From: Ruegeria halocynthiae | Lineage (GTDB): Bacteria; Pseudomonadota; Alphaproteobacteria; Rhodobacterales; Rhodobacteraceae | Length of the DNA stretch: 64,000 nt | Direction of reading: 5' to 3' | Assembly: GCF_000743705.1 (NCBI RefSeq) | Contig: NZ_JQEZ01000001.1 | Coordinates: 984,070-1,048,069, forward strand | Shown here: piece after piece, positions 17,139-25,861 of the stretch | Layout: every line of letters begins with the position of its first letter | How positions within the stretch are numbered: position 1 is the first letter of the stretch | Notes under the pieces: generated by a model | Database searches by the model: none | What the model was told of the DNA's origin: nothing | The model's input: only the letters and a program-made list of their open reading frames with translations | Position numbers and translations under genes: made by a program

Positions 17139-18080
17139 ATGGCCGAAACAAGACACACCAAGGTTCTGATCATCGGATCGGGACCGGCCGGTTATACTGC
17201 GGGCGTCTACGCAAGCCGCGCAATGCTGGAGCCGATCCTGGTTCAGGGCATCGAACCGGGTGGTCAGCTGACCACCACAACCGAGGTTGAAAACTGGCCC
17301 GGCGATTCCGAGGTTCAAGGCCCCGATCTGATGGTGCGTATGCAAGACCACGCCAAGGCAATGGGCTGCGAGGTGATCGGCGACATCATCAGCGATCTGG
17401 ATGTCAGCAAGCGCCCCTTTACCGCCAAAAGCGACAGCGGCACCATCTACACCGCAGATGCGGTTATTCTGGCCACCGGCGCGCGCGCCAAATGGCTGGG
17501 CCTGCCGTCGGAAGAGAAATTCAAAGGCTTTGGCGTTTCCGCCTGCGCCACCTGTGACGGGTTCTTTTATCGCGGACAAGAGATCGTGGTAATCGGCGGC
17601 GGCAACACTGCAGTCGAAGAGGCGCTGTTCCTGACAAACTTCGCCAGCAAGGTCACCCTGATCCACCGCCGCGATGAACTACGGGCAGAAAAGATCCTGC
17701 AGGATCGTCTGATGAAGAACGAAAAGATTGAACCCCTGTGGTTCCATCAACTGGAAGAAGTGATCGGCACCGATGCCCCGCTGGGTGTCGAGGGCGTACG
17801 CGTCAAGAACGTGAAAACCGGCGAAATCACCGAGGTCCCCTGCAAGGGTGTCTTTGTGGCCATCGGTCACGCCCCGGCGAATGAGTTGGTCAAGGACACG
17901 CTGGAAACCCATATGGGTGGCTATGTCGTGACCAAGCCCGGCTCGACCGAAACCTCGGTGCCGGGTGTGTTTGCGGCGGGTGATCTGACCGACCACATCT
18001 ATCGTCAGGCGGTCACCAGTGCTGGTATGGGCTGTATGGCCGCGCTGGATGCCGAGCGGTTCCTGGCGGAACAGGACTAA
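17139..18080 (+). CDS. trxB: Thioredoxin-disulfide reductase
   Basis: 313-aa homodimeric FAD/NADPH enzyme that keeps thioredoxin reduced. FAD motif [18 protein letters not shown] (about 9-26), redox-active CATC (about 142-145), NADPH motif [14 protein letters not shown] and C-terminal FAD motif [10 protein letters not shown] are all intact. A GGGGGTACC stretch precedes the ATG. It is divergent from an Lrp-type regulator. Only 4 bp separate its stop from the next start, a RES-domain gene, so the two are probably cotranscribed and translationally coupled. Confidence 0.97.
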   Translation: MAETRHTKVLIIGSGPAGYTAGVYASRAMLEPILVQGIEPGGQLTTTTEVENWPGDSEVQGPDLMVRMQDHAKAMGCEVIGDIISDLDVSKRPFTAKSDSGTIYTADAVILATGARAKWLGLPSEEKFKGFGVSACATCDGFFYRGQEIVVIGGGNTAVEEALFLTNFASKVTLIHRRDELRAEKILQDRLMKNEKIEPLWFHQLEEVIGTDAPLGVEGVRVKNVKTGEITEVPCKGVFVAIGHAPANELVKDTLETHMGGYVVTKPGSTETSVPGVFAAGDLTDHIYRQAVTSAGMGCMAALDAERFLAEQD

Positions 18081-18084
18081 TCCT

Positions 18085-18549
18085 ATGCTGGAATTCTCCG
18101 GCCCGGTCTGGAGAATTCTGTTTCTATCCCAAATCAACGCCCCTCTGGCCCCTTCAAAGGCGCCCGAGGGGCGTTTTCATTATTCGGGGCAGACTGCGCT
18201 TTACGCTTCGCGCAGCGCCGAGGGCGCAGCGGTTGCTATAAGACGGTATGTTTCTGCTTGCGACCCGCCGCGGGTTATTCAGAAAGCGCGAATTTCAGGC
18301 GCGCGATTGGCTGACCTGCGCAGTCACACCAAAGCCTCGATCATCTGGCAGGGCATCCGCGACACATGCGGATCATCCCCAACCTGGCAGTTTTCCGACC
18401 GCGCGCGCAATCATGGCGCAGATGGGTTGATATACAGCTCTCGGTCGCGCCCCGATCTGAGCCACATTGTTCTTTTTAACATTTCCCCTGCCCTCATCCG
18501 TCTGGAAAATCCCGCGACCGCCTGGGAACCGCCATATACGGAACCTTAG
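18085..18549 (+). CDS. RES domain protein (NAD+ phosphorylase/NADase-type toxin fold)
   Basis: 154 aa starting at ATG 18085, 4 bp after the trxB stop with AGGA just upstream. RES features: VWRI near residue 8, APEGRFHYSGQTALYASRS and AEGAAVAIRRY, then LADLR, PTWQFSDRARNHGADGLIYSS and HIVLFN. The residues that name and define the family are present: Arg30, Tyr40 (10 apart, as in characterised members), Glu46 and Ser118/119. Known RES proteins degrade NAD+ and are silenced by an Xre/DUF2384 antitoxin encoded next to them. None is present here; the neighbour is trxB. It may be a domesticated or solitary member. Easy to miss because the frame is open back into trxB. Confidence 0.72.
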   Translation: MLEFSGPVWRILFLSQINAPLAPSKAPEGRFHYSGQTALYASRSAEGAAVAIRRYVSACDPPRVIQKARISGARLADLRSHTKASIIWQGIRDTCGSSPTWQFSDRARNHGADGLIYSSRSRPDLSHIVLFNISPALIRLENPATAWEPPYTEP

Positions 18550-18613
18550 CTTGACCCCTTCGCAACCGCGTATCAGACTCGGGGCGCGAGCAAGACAAAT
18601 CCGGGTGGTCTGA

Positions 18614-20284
18614 TTGAAAAGCGTTCTATGGCAAGGCGGGTGGGCAACCCGGCTGAGGATCGGCAGCGGGCTGATCCTGTTTGCCTTTGCCTTCTTTCAC
18701 TTCATCAATATCGGGCTGGGCTTGTTCCACACCGATTACCTGCACGGAATGCAGGATGGGCGCCATGCCATCACGCGTCACGACATCGGCAGCGCGATCT
18801 TGTACGTGGCATTGTTGGTTCACGCCGGACTTGCCCTGTATTCGATCAGCCAACGCCGGACCCTGCGTATGCCGTTCAGCACTGGATTGCAGGTGATTCT
18901 GGGTCTGCTGATCCCGCTTCAGTTGATCGCGCATATCGTGCAAACGCGCTATGCCCATGAAATCTACGATGTGAACGACGAGATGGGCTATATCATCCTT
19001 CTGATGTGGCCCAATTCGGCGATCTGGATGCAAAGCCTTCTGCTGTTGCTCGTATGGATACATGCCTGCATCGGTTTGCATATGTGGCTGCGGTTGACCC
19101 ATTGGTGGCACAAAACAGTACCCTACCTGATTGGCGTGGCCGTTTTTATCCCTTCGTTTGCGCTGGCCGGATTGCTGACGGAAGGGCGTCGTATCTGGTC
19201 GGATTTCGCCGACCCCTTCCTGCGTGAGCAATACATCGACCATTACAACTGGCCCTCACCCGAGGCATTTCAGACCATGTTCAGCGTAAAGGACAACGCC
19301 CTGATGGCGTTCTGGACGGCGTTGGGGGTGTCTCTGTCGGTGTTCGTGATCCGCAAGCTGTGGCGACGTCGGCATTCCGTGCGCATAAAATACGTCGAAG
19401 GCCCCGAGGTTGTGGCCGAAAAGGGTATGACCCTACTTGAGATTTCGCAGGCCAACGGCATACCGCACACCGCCCTGTGCGGTGGCAAGGGGCGCTGCAC
19501 CACCTGTCGCGTAATTATCGAGGATGGCGCGGATCAACTGCCCGCCCCCAGCGAGACCGAGGCCCGCAGCCTGGCCGCCGTCAGCGCCCCCGAAGGTGCA
19601 CGGCTGGCCTGTCAGATCCGCCCCACCGAACCGATCACCGCCTTTCGCATGTTCCGCCCCGATGGCGCGCGCAGCCGCGCCCATGCCAGTCAGGGTCAGG
19701 AGCGGCAATTGGCGGTGCTGTTTCTGGATATGCGCGGGTTCACGTCCCGGACCACCGGACAGCTACCCTATGACATCGTGTTCCTGCTGAACCGGTTCTT
19801 TGACGCAATCGTCCCGGCGATCACTGCGGATGGCGGGGTTGTCGACAAATACATGGGCGACGGCCTGTTGGCCGTATTCGAGACGCCCGACACCGAAAGC
19901 TCGGCCCGTGCAGGATTGAAAGCCACCGCAGATGTCAGCCGCGCCTTGCAGCGATTCAACCAGCAGTTAGAGACCGAAGGCAGCCCCCGGATACGCATCG
20001 GGATGGGCTTGCACCTGGGCGATTTGGTACTGGGCGAAATTGGCGCGGCAGGACATGCCGCGCGAACCATCATTGGCGACGCGGTCAATGTCGCCAGTCG
20101 GCTTGAAGCAGAAACCAAGGCCCTTGGGGTCGAACTGCTGGTTTCAGCAGATTTGTTGCACGCAGCGGGTCGGGACGGCGATCACGAAAACATACGATCC
20201 TTTCAACTGCGCGGCGTGACACAACCGATTCCCGCGCTGCCGGTTACCAGCGCCACAGACATGACGCCGGATATTGGCAGATAG
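18614..20284 (+). CDS. Membrane-anchored [2Fe-2S] ferredoxin / class III adenylate cyclase fusion
   Basis: 556 aa starting at TTG 18614 (GGTGG upstream; no in-frame ATG before the first helix). Order: about six hydrophobic segments (residues 15-250) with intramembrane or near-membrane His29, His70, His107, His150 and His156, resembling haem-b membrane anchors of SdhC type. Then an adrenodoxin-like [2Fe-2S] domain (about 257-340) with Cys289-x5-Cys295-x2-Cys298 and Cys333. Last is a class III cyclase domain (about 365-550) with metal aspartates Asp372 (LDMRGF) and Asp416 (DKYMGDG), Lys412 for adenine selection and IGDAVNVASRLE. Likely a cyclase gated by the redox state of the quinone pool or Fe-S cluster (inference). 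A haem-containing membrane cyclase is known in Sinorhizobium. Confidence 0.87.
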   Translation: MKSVLWQGGWATRLRIGSGLILFAFAFFHFINIGLGLFHTDYLHGMQDGRHAITRHDIGSAILYVALLVHAGLALYSISQRRTLRMPFSTGLQVILGLLIPLQLIAHIVQTRYAHEIYDVNDEMGYIILLMWPNSAIWMQSLLLLLVWIHACIGLHMWLRLTHWWHKTVPYLIGVAVFIPSFALAGLLTEGRRIWSDFADPFLREQYIDHYNWPSPEAFQTMFSVKDNALMAFWTALGVSLSVFVIRKLWRRRHSVRIKYVEGPEVVAEKGMTLLEISQANGIPHTALCGGKGRCTTCRVIIEDGADQLPAPSETEARSLAAVSAPEGARLACQIRPTEPITAFRMFRPDGARSRAHASQGQERQLAVLFLDMRGFTSRTTGQLPYDIVFLLNRFFDAIVPAITADGGVVDKYMGDGLLAVFETPDTESSARAGLKATADVSRALQRFNQQLETEGSPRIRIGMGLHLGDLVLGEIGAAGHAARTIIGDAVNVASRLEAETKALGVELLVSADLLHAAGRDGDHENIRSFQLRGVTQPIPALPVTSATDMTPDIGR

Positions 20285-20501
20285 GAACACACTCACGCTT
20301 TCCAGCCAAATTCCCGCCCACTGTAGGGATTACAGTCGTGAAAATCACGGTAATTCGGAAAATCCTTCCAATCCGAGGAAAAACCGCGCATATCGTCCTT
20401 TGTTTCGCGCGTATATATGGACTTCGATCAACGGTCGGGGCAAATCCCCCTTAAACGCCTTTCAATCACTGGCAAAATTCCACTTCGATAAGAGTATCCC
20501 A

Positions 20502-22220
20502 ATGACGATGTTAAGCAATCTGGCACCGATCTCTGAACTGTTTGTCTCGTACGAGTCGGCGCAGAAACTGAAAGTTGAGGCCGCTGACCTGACCAGCTGG
20601 GACCTGAGCCCGCGTCAGATCTGCGATCTGGAACTTCTGATGAATGGCGGGTTCAACCCACTCAAAGGGTTCCTGTCCGAGGCTGACTACGACAACGTCG
20701 TCGAAAACATGCGACTGGCAGACGGCACCCTGTGGCCGATGCCCATCACCCTGGACGTCAGCGAAGACTTTGCCGAGACGATTGAGTTGGGTCAGGACAT
20801 TGCCCTGCGCGATCAGGAAGGTGTGATCCTGGGCACCATGACCGTGACAGACCGCTGGACGCCGAACAAAGCGCGCGAGGCGGAAAAGGTCTTTGGTGCT
20901 GATGACGATGCGCACCCTGCGGTGAACTACCTGCACAATGTCGCGGGCAAGGTTTATCTGGGCGGTCCCATTGTCGGCATCCAGCAGCCTGTGCATTATG
21001 ACTTCCGCGGTCGCCGCGACACCCCGAACGAATTGCGCGCCTATTTCCGCAAGCTGGGCTGGCGCCGTATCGTCGCGTTCCAAACCCGCAACCCGCTGCA
21101 CCGCGCACATCAAGAGCTGACCTTCCGCGCCGCGAAAGAGGCACAGGCCAACCTGCTGATCCACCCGGTTGTCGGCATGACCAAACCGGGTGACGTCGAT
21201 CACTTTACCCGCGTCCGCTGCTATGAGGCGGTGCTGGACAAATACCCGGCCTCGACCACGTCCATGTCGCTGCTGAATCTGGCGATGCGCATGGCTGGCC
21301 CGCGTGAGGCGGTCTGGCATGGGTTGATCCGCGCCAACCACGGCTGCACACACTTCATCGTCGGTCGCGACCATGCTGGCCCCGGCAAAAACTCGGCCGG
21401 TGAGGATTTCTATGGCCCCTACGATGCGCAGGACCTGTTCCGTCAGTTCCAGGATGAGATCGGCGTCGAAATGGTCGACTTCAAGCACATGGTCTATGTG
21501 CAGGAACGCGCCCAGTATGAGCCGAATGACGAGATCGCAGACAAGGAAAACGTCACGATCCTGAACATCTCGGGCACAGAACTGCGCCGCCGTCTGGCCG
21601 AAGGTTTGGAAATCCCCGAATGGTTCAGCTTCCCCGAGGTTGTGACCGAACTGCGCAAGACCAAACCGCCGCGCAGCCAGCAGGGCTTTACCGTGTTCTT
21701 CACTGGCTTCTCAGGCTCGGGCAAATCCACCATCGCCAACGCGCTTATGGTCAAGCTGATGGAAATGGGCGGTCGCCCGGTGACGCTGCTGGATGGTGAC
21801 ATCGTGCGGAAAAACCTGTCGTCGGAACTGGGCTTTTCGAAAGAGCACCGCGACCTGAACATCCGCCGCATCGGTTACGTGGCCAGCGAGATCACCAAGA
21901 ATGGCGGCATCGCCATCTGCGCCCCGATCGCGCCTTATGCCACCACCCGCCGCGCGGTTCGCGAGGACGTCGAACAGTTCGGTGCCTTCTGCGAAGTGCA
22001 CGTTGCCACCACGATCGAGGAATGCGAACGCCGCGACCGCAAGGGCCTGTACAAGCTGGCGCGTGAAGGCAAGATCAAGGAATTCACCGGGATTTCCGAC
22101 CCTTACGACGTGCCTGCAAACCCAGAGCTGAGCGTCGAAACCGAAAATGTCGAGGTTGATAACTGCGCCCATCAGGTGCTGCTCAAGCTGGAAAGCATGG
22201 GTCTGATCGCTGCGTCATAA
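20502..22220 (+). CDS. sat-cysC: Bifunctional sulfate adenylyltransferase / adenylylsulfate kinase
   Basis: 572 aa. Residues 1-390 are a Sat-type ATP sulfurylase: PUA-like start, VAFQTRNPLHRAHQE with the HxxH motif, GRDHAGPG and the conserved tail before the linker. Residues about 400-572 are APS kinase: P-loop FTGFSGSGKST, DGDIVRKNLSS, and GLYKLAREGKIKEFTGISDPYD. The protein converts sulfate to APS and then PAPS for assimilation or sulfation. The start at ATG 20502 excludes an upstream in-frame extension of 76 non-homologous codons. Its fused form replaces separate CysD/CysN/CysC. A strong terminator follows. Confidence 0.95.
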   Translation: MTMLSNLAPISELFVSYESAQKLKVEAADLTSWDLSPRQICDLELLMNGGFNPLKGFLSEADYDNVVENMRLADGTLWPMPITLDVSEDFAETIELGQDIALRDQEGVILGTMTVTDRWTPNKAREAEKVFGADDDAHPAVNYLHNVAGKVYLGGPIVGIQQPVHYDFRGRRDTPNELRAYFRKLGWRRIVAFQTRNPLHRAHQELTFRAAKEAQANLLIHPVVGMTKPGDVDHFTRVRCYEAVLDKYPASTTSMSLLNLAMRMAGPREAVWHGLIRANHGCTHFIVGRDHAGPGKNSAGEDFYGPYDAQDLFRQFQDEIGVEMVDFKHMVYVQERAQYEPNDEIADKENVTILNISGTELRRRLAEGLEIPEWFSFPEVVTELRKTKPPRSQQGFTVFFTGFSGSGKSTIANALMVKLMEMGGRPVTLLDGDIVRKNLSSELGFSKEHRDLNIRRIGYVASEITKNGGIAICAPIAPYATTRRAVREDVEQFGAFCEVHVATTIEECERRDRKGLYKLAREGKIKEFTGISDPYDVPANPELSVETENVEVDNCAHQVLLKLESMGLIAAS

Positions 22221-22247
22221 GCGCGAGTGATCACCTGATCAACGCAG

Positions 22248-22274
22248 CGGCCCCCGGACTCCGGGGGCCGTTTT
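22248..22274 (+). terminator. Rho-independent terminator after sat-cysC
   Basis: Perfect 10-bp stem CGGCCCCCGG / CCGGGGGCCG with a 3-nt ACT loop, followed by TTTTC. It lies 27 bp after the stop codon. Confidence 0.85.
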
Positions 22275-22344
22275 CGTGTCCATGATTGACAAGCCACGAT
22301 CCAGTTGTTGCTGTGCCCGAACCTGACACAAGCGCGACACGCAT

Positions 22345-23202
22345 ATGACATCCCCCTTGCCCACCATCGCCAGCTTCTGGTTCGGCTCTGATCTGAGCTG
22401 GATGGAGGCGCTTTGCATTCAATCCTATCTGGATCACGGCCACAATTTTGTCCTCTATGTCCCGCACGCGGTCAAAGGCATCCCAAACGGGGTCGAGGTT
22501 CGGCCTGCCACGGAAATCCTTTGGCCTGCGCCCTATGATGTTCGTGCTGACGACAGGTTGGGGGTCGCTGTGTTTTCAGACATCTTCCGGCTGCGGCTTT
22601 TGCAAAAGACCGATTCCATCTGGGTCGATCTGGACGCGTACTGCGTGAAACCATTCGATTTCTCATCTCCCTTTGTATTCGGACAAGCCCATTCCGGGCA
22701 TTTCCCGACCGGCGTCCTGCGCCTGCCGGCCAGCTCTGAAACGTTGCAGCTGATGCTGGACTTTGTGACCTCGGCCAATCCGACCCAGCCATGGCGGGGC
22801 GCAAAGCTGCACCGGCGCAATCGACGGCGTGTCCGGCTGGGTGAGACCTGGGGAATTGAATCTCTGCCCTGGGGCAGTTCCGGCCCCAATGCCTTTGCGC
22901 ATTTTTTGCGTCTGACCGAAGAAGGCAAGCACGCCATGGCGGCTGACGTTTTCTATCCTCTGGCCCCGCAGGCGTTGTGGAAATTACATGATCCCCGCGT
23001 GCGCGCCGCCGATATCGAAGGCGACGCCGTGCATTCGGTCCACTTCTACGGTCATCAAAAGAAACAGATGGCGACAAAGCTGCGCGGTTTGCCGATCAAG
23101 GGGTCTTATCTGGATCAACTCTGCGCCCGCCACGGGATAGACCCGGCCGCCAACCCCATCGTACCGCTGGATTGGATGAAACCTGCGCAGTCGGTAAGTT
23201 AG
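22345..23202 (+). CDS. Putative glycosyltransferase with DXD motif
   Basis: 285 aa resembling the sugar-binding-region glycosyltransferases (GT32/capsular type). The N-terminus IASFWFGSDLSWMEALCIQS is typical, and the segment FSDIFRLRLLQKTDSIWVDLDAYCVKPFDF holds the metal/nucleotide-sugar DxD (WVDLDAYC, about residues 93-100). A C-terminal VHSVHFYGHQ segment may position the acceptor. No signal peptide or membrane helix, so it is cytosolic. It converges with a GT10-type gene, overlapping by 4 bp. The acceptor is unknown. Confidence 0.72.
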   Translation: MTSPLPTIASFWFGSDLSWMEALCIQSYLDHGHNFVLYVPHAVKGIPNGVEVRPATEILWPAPYDVRADDRLGVAVFSDIFRLRLLQKTDSIWVDLDAYCVKPFDFSSPFVFGQAHSGHFPTGVLRLPASSETLQLMLDFVTSANPTQPWRGAKLHRRNRRRVRLGETWGIESLPWGSSGPNAFAHFLRLTEEGKHAMAADVFYPLAPQALWKLHDPRVRAADIEGDAVHSVHFYGHQKKQMATKLRGLPIKGSYLDQLCARHGIDPAANPIVPLDWMKPAQSVS

Positions 23203-24074
23203 GCAGAGGCCCCATTCACCTGCGCACGCAACGTGCGCACGGCCCTGCCCTCAAAATCGCCAAGATCAGCCGCCTGATCCTGAATGGCCTGCAAATGCGG
23301 CAGACGCTGGGCGTAGTCCTGGGCCGAGGCTGCGTTGATCGCCTGTTGAATATCGGCCTCGGATTCGCACAGGATCATGCCGGACGTATCCATGAAATCA
23401 CCGATATTCGGGCAGCCCCAGTAAATTGGAACCGTCGAACACAGGATCGCATCGGTCAGCTTTTCCGAGAAATAGTTCCTCTCGCGCACATTTTCGATCA
23501 CCACGGAATAGCGATACGGGGCCAAGCCATCGGATTTGTTTTCAAAGGGCATGTAACCGCGGCCCATGATATCCACATCGGCACCGGTTTCACGAACCCA
23601 ATCTATAAGCGAATGGCGCAGTTGGTGCCCAACAAGGTCGCGCTTGGCTGATGCGATCAGCGAGCAGAATTTGGTTTTCTCGACGGTCAGATCACGCCAA
23701 TCCGGCACCATTGTCACGCCATAGGGCAGAAACACCGCGTTTGGGAGGCTGTTGAGCAGTACGTCGTGGAAAGTCAGCACCCGAAAGAACCGCCGCCACG
23801 TGTACCGCAGCATCCGATCATGTTTGGCATGAATCGCCGAGGGTTCCCCCATCATCAGCGAAATGCGCGCACGGGTGCCCCGGCGCAGGCGCAGATGCAC
23901 GGTCGAATTGGGGTACATGATCAGGTGATCGGTGGGCTGCAGATCACCTACCGTCTTGCCGGTCAGGCGGTCGGGGCAACCTTCGGGCCAGATCAGATCA
24001 GACAATGGGACCGAGGCCAGTTTCGGCCCAAGGCGGTGGCCATACGGCAAGATCGCGATGGCGGGTTCGGTCAT
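23199..24074 (-). CDS. Glycosyltransferase family 10 (fucosyltransferase-like) protein
   Basis: 291 aa. The C-terminal half carries the GT10 hallmark block: YSVVIENVRERNYFSEKLTDAI, then LCSTVPIYWGCPNIGDFM (about residues 195-240), which in characterised alpha-1,3/4-fucosyltransferases binds GDP-fucose. The N-terminal half (acceptor domain) is divergent. No membrane anchor. It is coupled to phzF upstream by an ATGA overlap and converges with the other glycosyltransferase. Together they could decorate a surface glycan, but no other polysaccharide genes are nearby. Confidence 0.78.
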   Translation of the reverse strand: MTEPAIAILPYGHRLGPKLASVPLSDLIWPEGCPDRLTGKTVGDLQPTDHLIMYPNSTVHLRLRRGTRARISLMMGEPSAIHAKHDRMLRYTWRRFFRVLTFHDVLLNSLPNAVFLPYGVTMVPDWRDLTVEKTKFCSLIASAKRDLVGHQLRHSLIDWVRETGADVDIMGRGYMPFENKSDGLAPYRYSVVIENVRERNYFSEKLTDAILCSTVPIYWGCPNIGDFMDTSGMILCESEADIQQAINAASAQDYAQRLPHLQAIQDQAADLGDFEGRAVRTLRAQVNGASA

Positions 24075-24958
24075 TGCAAGACCTCTGGCAGATCGACCTG
24101 ACCGCGCATCAGAACGTGGCCGCGCCCGGCAACCTTGATGCCGGTCATCGCATCGGGCGGGCCGACCCGTGTAACGGTTGCCTGACCGGGGCGGCCCATG
24201 TCATGGCCCTGTTCCGCGATGAATGTATCCTTGGGCATAAGCCCATGTTTCCACAGATAAGCCGCCATCGCGCCGGTGGCCGAGCCGGTGAACGGATCCT
24301 CGGGCGGGCTGGGCGGCGCCAGCAACAGGCGCGAGAACGTATCCCCTGCCCCGGTCGCGCCCCTCAGTGTGACAAGGAAAGGTTCGGCCATGTCGGAACC
24401 AGAAAACCCGGCCTTTTCCGCAACCTTCCGCAGCGGTCCTTCAACCAGCTTGGCGGCGCGCAGGGCGTCGTGGTCCCGCAGAACGGTGACGCAGAATGGC
24501 AACCCGGTAGACACCATTTGCGGCGGCGAGATAATCGCATCCGCAGGCAGGCTGACCGCAGCGGCGACCAGATCGGCGGGCACATACGCCCCAAACTGCG
24601 GCGCGACCTGCGTCATCTCGATCTGCTCACCGTCGAGGTGAATTGAAACGATCCCCGCCCCGGTCTCCAGTGTCAGCGCGTCACCCTGAATCATTCCGCG
24701 CGACCGCATCGCGGCAACGGTGGCAATAGTAGGATGGCCGGCAAAGGGAATCTCTCGGCTGGCCAGATAATAACGCACCCGAATGTCGGCCACGTCCGAG
24801 GGGCCCGTGAACGTGCATTCGACCAAAGAGGTTTCGCGCACATATGCCATGCAGACATCCTGGGGCAGCGCCGCCCCACCATGAACCACAGCACAGCCGT
24901 TGCCGCCAAAGGCACGGTCGCTAAACGCGTCCACCCAGTCAAAATCGAACCAGCTCAT
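24071..24958 (-). CDS. PhzF family isomerase/epimerase-like protein
   Basis: 295 aa with the diaminopimelate-epimerase-like duplicated fold of PhzF. The N-terminus shows DAFSDRAFGGNGCAVV, the conserved Glu is in RETSLVECTF, and IPFAGHPTIATVAA and the C-terminal DPFTGSATGAMAAYLW are family blocks. The best-known member isomerises a phenazine precursor, but most bacterial members lie outside phenazine clusters and have no known substrate; no phenazine genes are present here. It is first of two genes with the GT10-like gene. Confidence 0.85.
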   Translation of the reverse strand: MSWFDFDWVDAFSDRAFGGNGCAVVHGGAALPQDVCMAYVRETSLVECTFTGPSDVADIRVRYYLASREIPFAGHPTIATVAAMRSRGMIQGDALTLETGAGIVSIHLDGEQIEMTQVAPQFGAYVPADLVAAAVSLPADAIISPPQMVSTGLPFCVTVLRDHDALRAAKLVEGPLRKVAEKAGFSGSDMAEPFLVTLRGATGAGDTFSRLLLAPPSPPEDPFTGSATGAMAAYLWKHGLMPKDTFIAEQGHDMGRPGQATVTRVGPPDAMTGIKVAGRGHVLMRGQVDLPEVLQ

Positions 24959-25053
24959 GTCATGCGTCCTCTGTTATGCGACCCGCTACAGGTTCGCATA
25001 TCTCGCCTTTGAGGTCACAGATGTCACGGGGAAAATCGCCCGATGGGGCCGTG

Positions 25054-25278
25054 TCAGTGCACGGCCACCGGCGAAAAATCATGCTCGCGCGCTAGAACAA
25101 AAGCCAGTTTGCGGTCGGCGACCAGCACCAGCTGTTGGCCTTCGGAATCATGCACCGCATAAAGCTGATCCAGGTCACCGGCCTGCTCACGCACTTCCCG
25201 AGGCAGATCAGCGACTTCAACCGTTTTGACATAGACGATGCGGTCGCCTTCAGCGTTGATTTCAATCGGTGTATTCAT
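25054..25278 (-). CDS. DUF1150 family protein
   Basis: 74 aa matching the DUF1150 pattern: an N-terminal IVYVKTVEVADLPREVREQ, then LYAVHDSEGQQLVLVADRKLAFVLAREHD. DUF1150 genes typically follow hsp20 in alphaproteobacteria, as here (5 bp downstream on the same strand), and are presumably heat induced with it. RBS GGGGTAAG precedes the ATG. Function is unknown. Confidence 0.88.
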   Translation of the reverse strand: MNTPIEINAEGDRIVYVKTVEVADLPREVREQAGDLDQLYAVHDSEGQQLVLVADRKLAFVLAREHDFSPVAVH

Positions 25279-25283
25279 AGCTC

Positions 25284-25697
25284 TTACCCCTTTCTTATGT
25301 TGATCGTTTGCACCACGGCTTCCGGTATGGCGCGGGTCAGGTCCACATGCAGCAGACCGTTTTCCATGATCGCTTCGCCCACGTCGACCCCATCTGCCAG
25401 CACGAACATGCGCTGAAACTGACGTGCCGCGATGCCGCGATGCAGAAATATGCGCCCCTCGCTGTCGTCGCGTTGACGGCCCCGGATCACCAGCTGGCGA
25501 TCTTCGATAGTGATCGACAGGTCCTCTTCTGCGAACCCGGCCACAGCCAGGGTGATACGGTACGAAAAATCCGAGGTCTGTTCGATGTTATAAGGCGGAT
25601 ACCCTTCGTTTCCGGCCTTTGCAGACCGTTCCAGAAGGCGTTCCAACTGCTCGAACCCCAAAAGATGCGGGTATGAGCCAAGAGTAAGTTTTGACAC
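25284..25697 (-). CDS. Small heat-shock protein (Hsp20 / IbpA family)
   Basis: 137 aa starting at GTG 25697, chosen because AAAGGACGAG lies just upstream and the product (VSKLTLGSYPHLLGFEQLERL) then begins like its homologues; the frame remains open upstream for 87 codons of unrelated sequence. The alpha-crystallin domain spans about 35-130 (YRITLAVAGFAEEDLSI, LVIRGRQ, FLHRGIAARQFQRMFVLADGV, NGLLHVDL). It is an ATP-independent holdase. A sigma32-like promoter is found upstream, and DUF1150 follows. Confidence 0.92.
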   Translation of the reverse strand: MSKLTLGSYPHLLGFEQLERLLERSAKAGNEGYPPYNIEQTSDFSYRITLAVAGFAEEDLSITIEDRQLVIRGRQRDDSEGRIFLHRGIAARQFQRMFVLADGVDVGEAIMENGLLHVDLTRAIPEAVVQTINIRKG

Positions 25698-25765
25698 GTA
25701 TTCTCGTCCTTTATTGCCAAAGCGACGTCTTTTGCGGCCCCGTTTCGGCAACCGCGTGTTATAGA

Positions 25766-25794
25766 ATATGGGAAGAAACCCAGATGTCCACAAG
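25766..25794 (-). promoter_or_regulatory. Sigma32 (RpoH)-like promoter of hsp20-DUF1150
   Basis: On the minus strand, CTTGTGG (25788-25794) is separated by 15 bp from CCCATAT (25766-25772). This is close to the heat-shock consensus CTTGAAA-N11-16-CCCCATNT. It leaves a 5' leader of about 60 nt before the GTG start. Confidence 0.6.
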
Positions 25795-25861
25795 GTCTGG
25801 CCGGATAAAGCCTGACACACTATCTTGTGTGGAAAGCACCACAATAAACACTGAGTCGCCC

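Noticed and set aside
18136..18175. AACGCCCCTC...GAGGGGCGTT hairpin with trailing TTTTC, at first taken as the trxB terminator
   Set aside because: It lies inside the RES-domain coding frame (encoding NAPLAP...EGRF) whose family residues are intact, so I treat it as a coding palindrome.
20285..20501. Riboswitch or leader peptide before sat-cysC
   Set aside because: 217 bp were examined; I saw no SAM-type or other riboswitch core and no short coding leader with an RBS.
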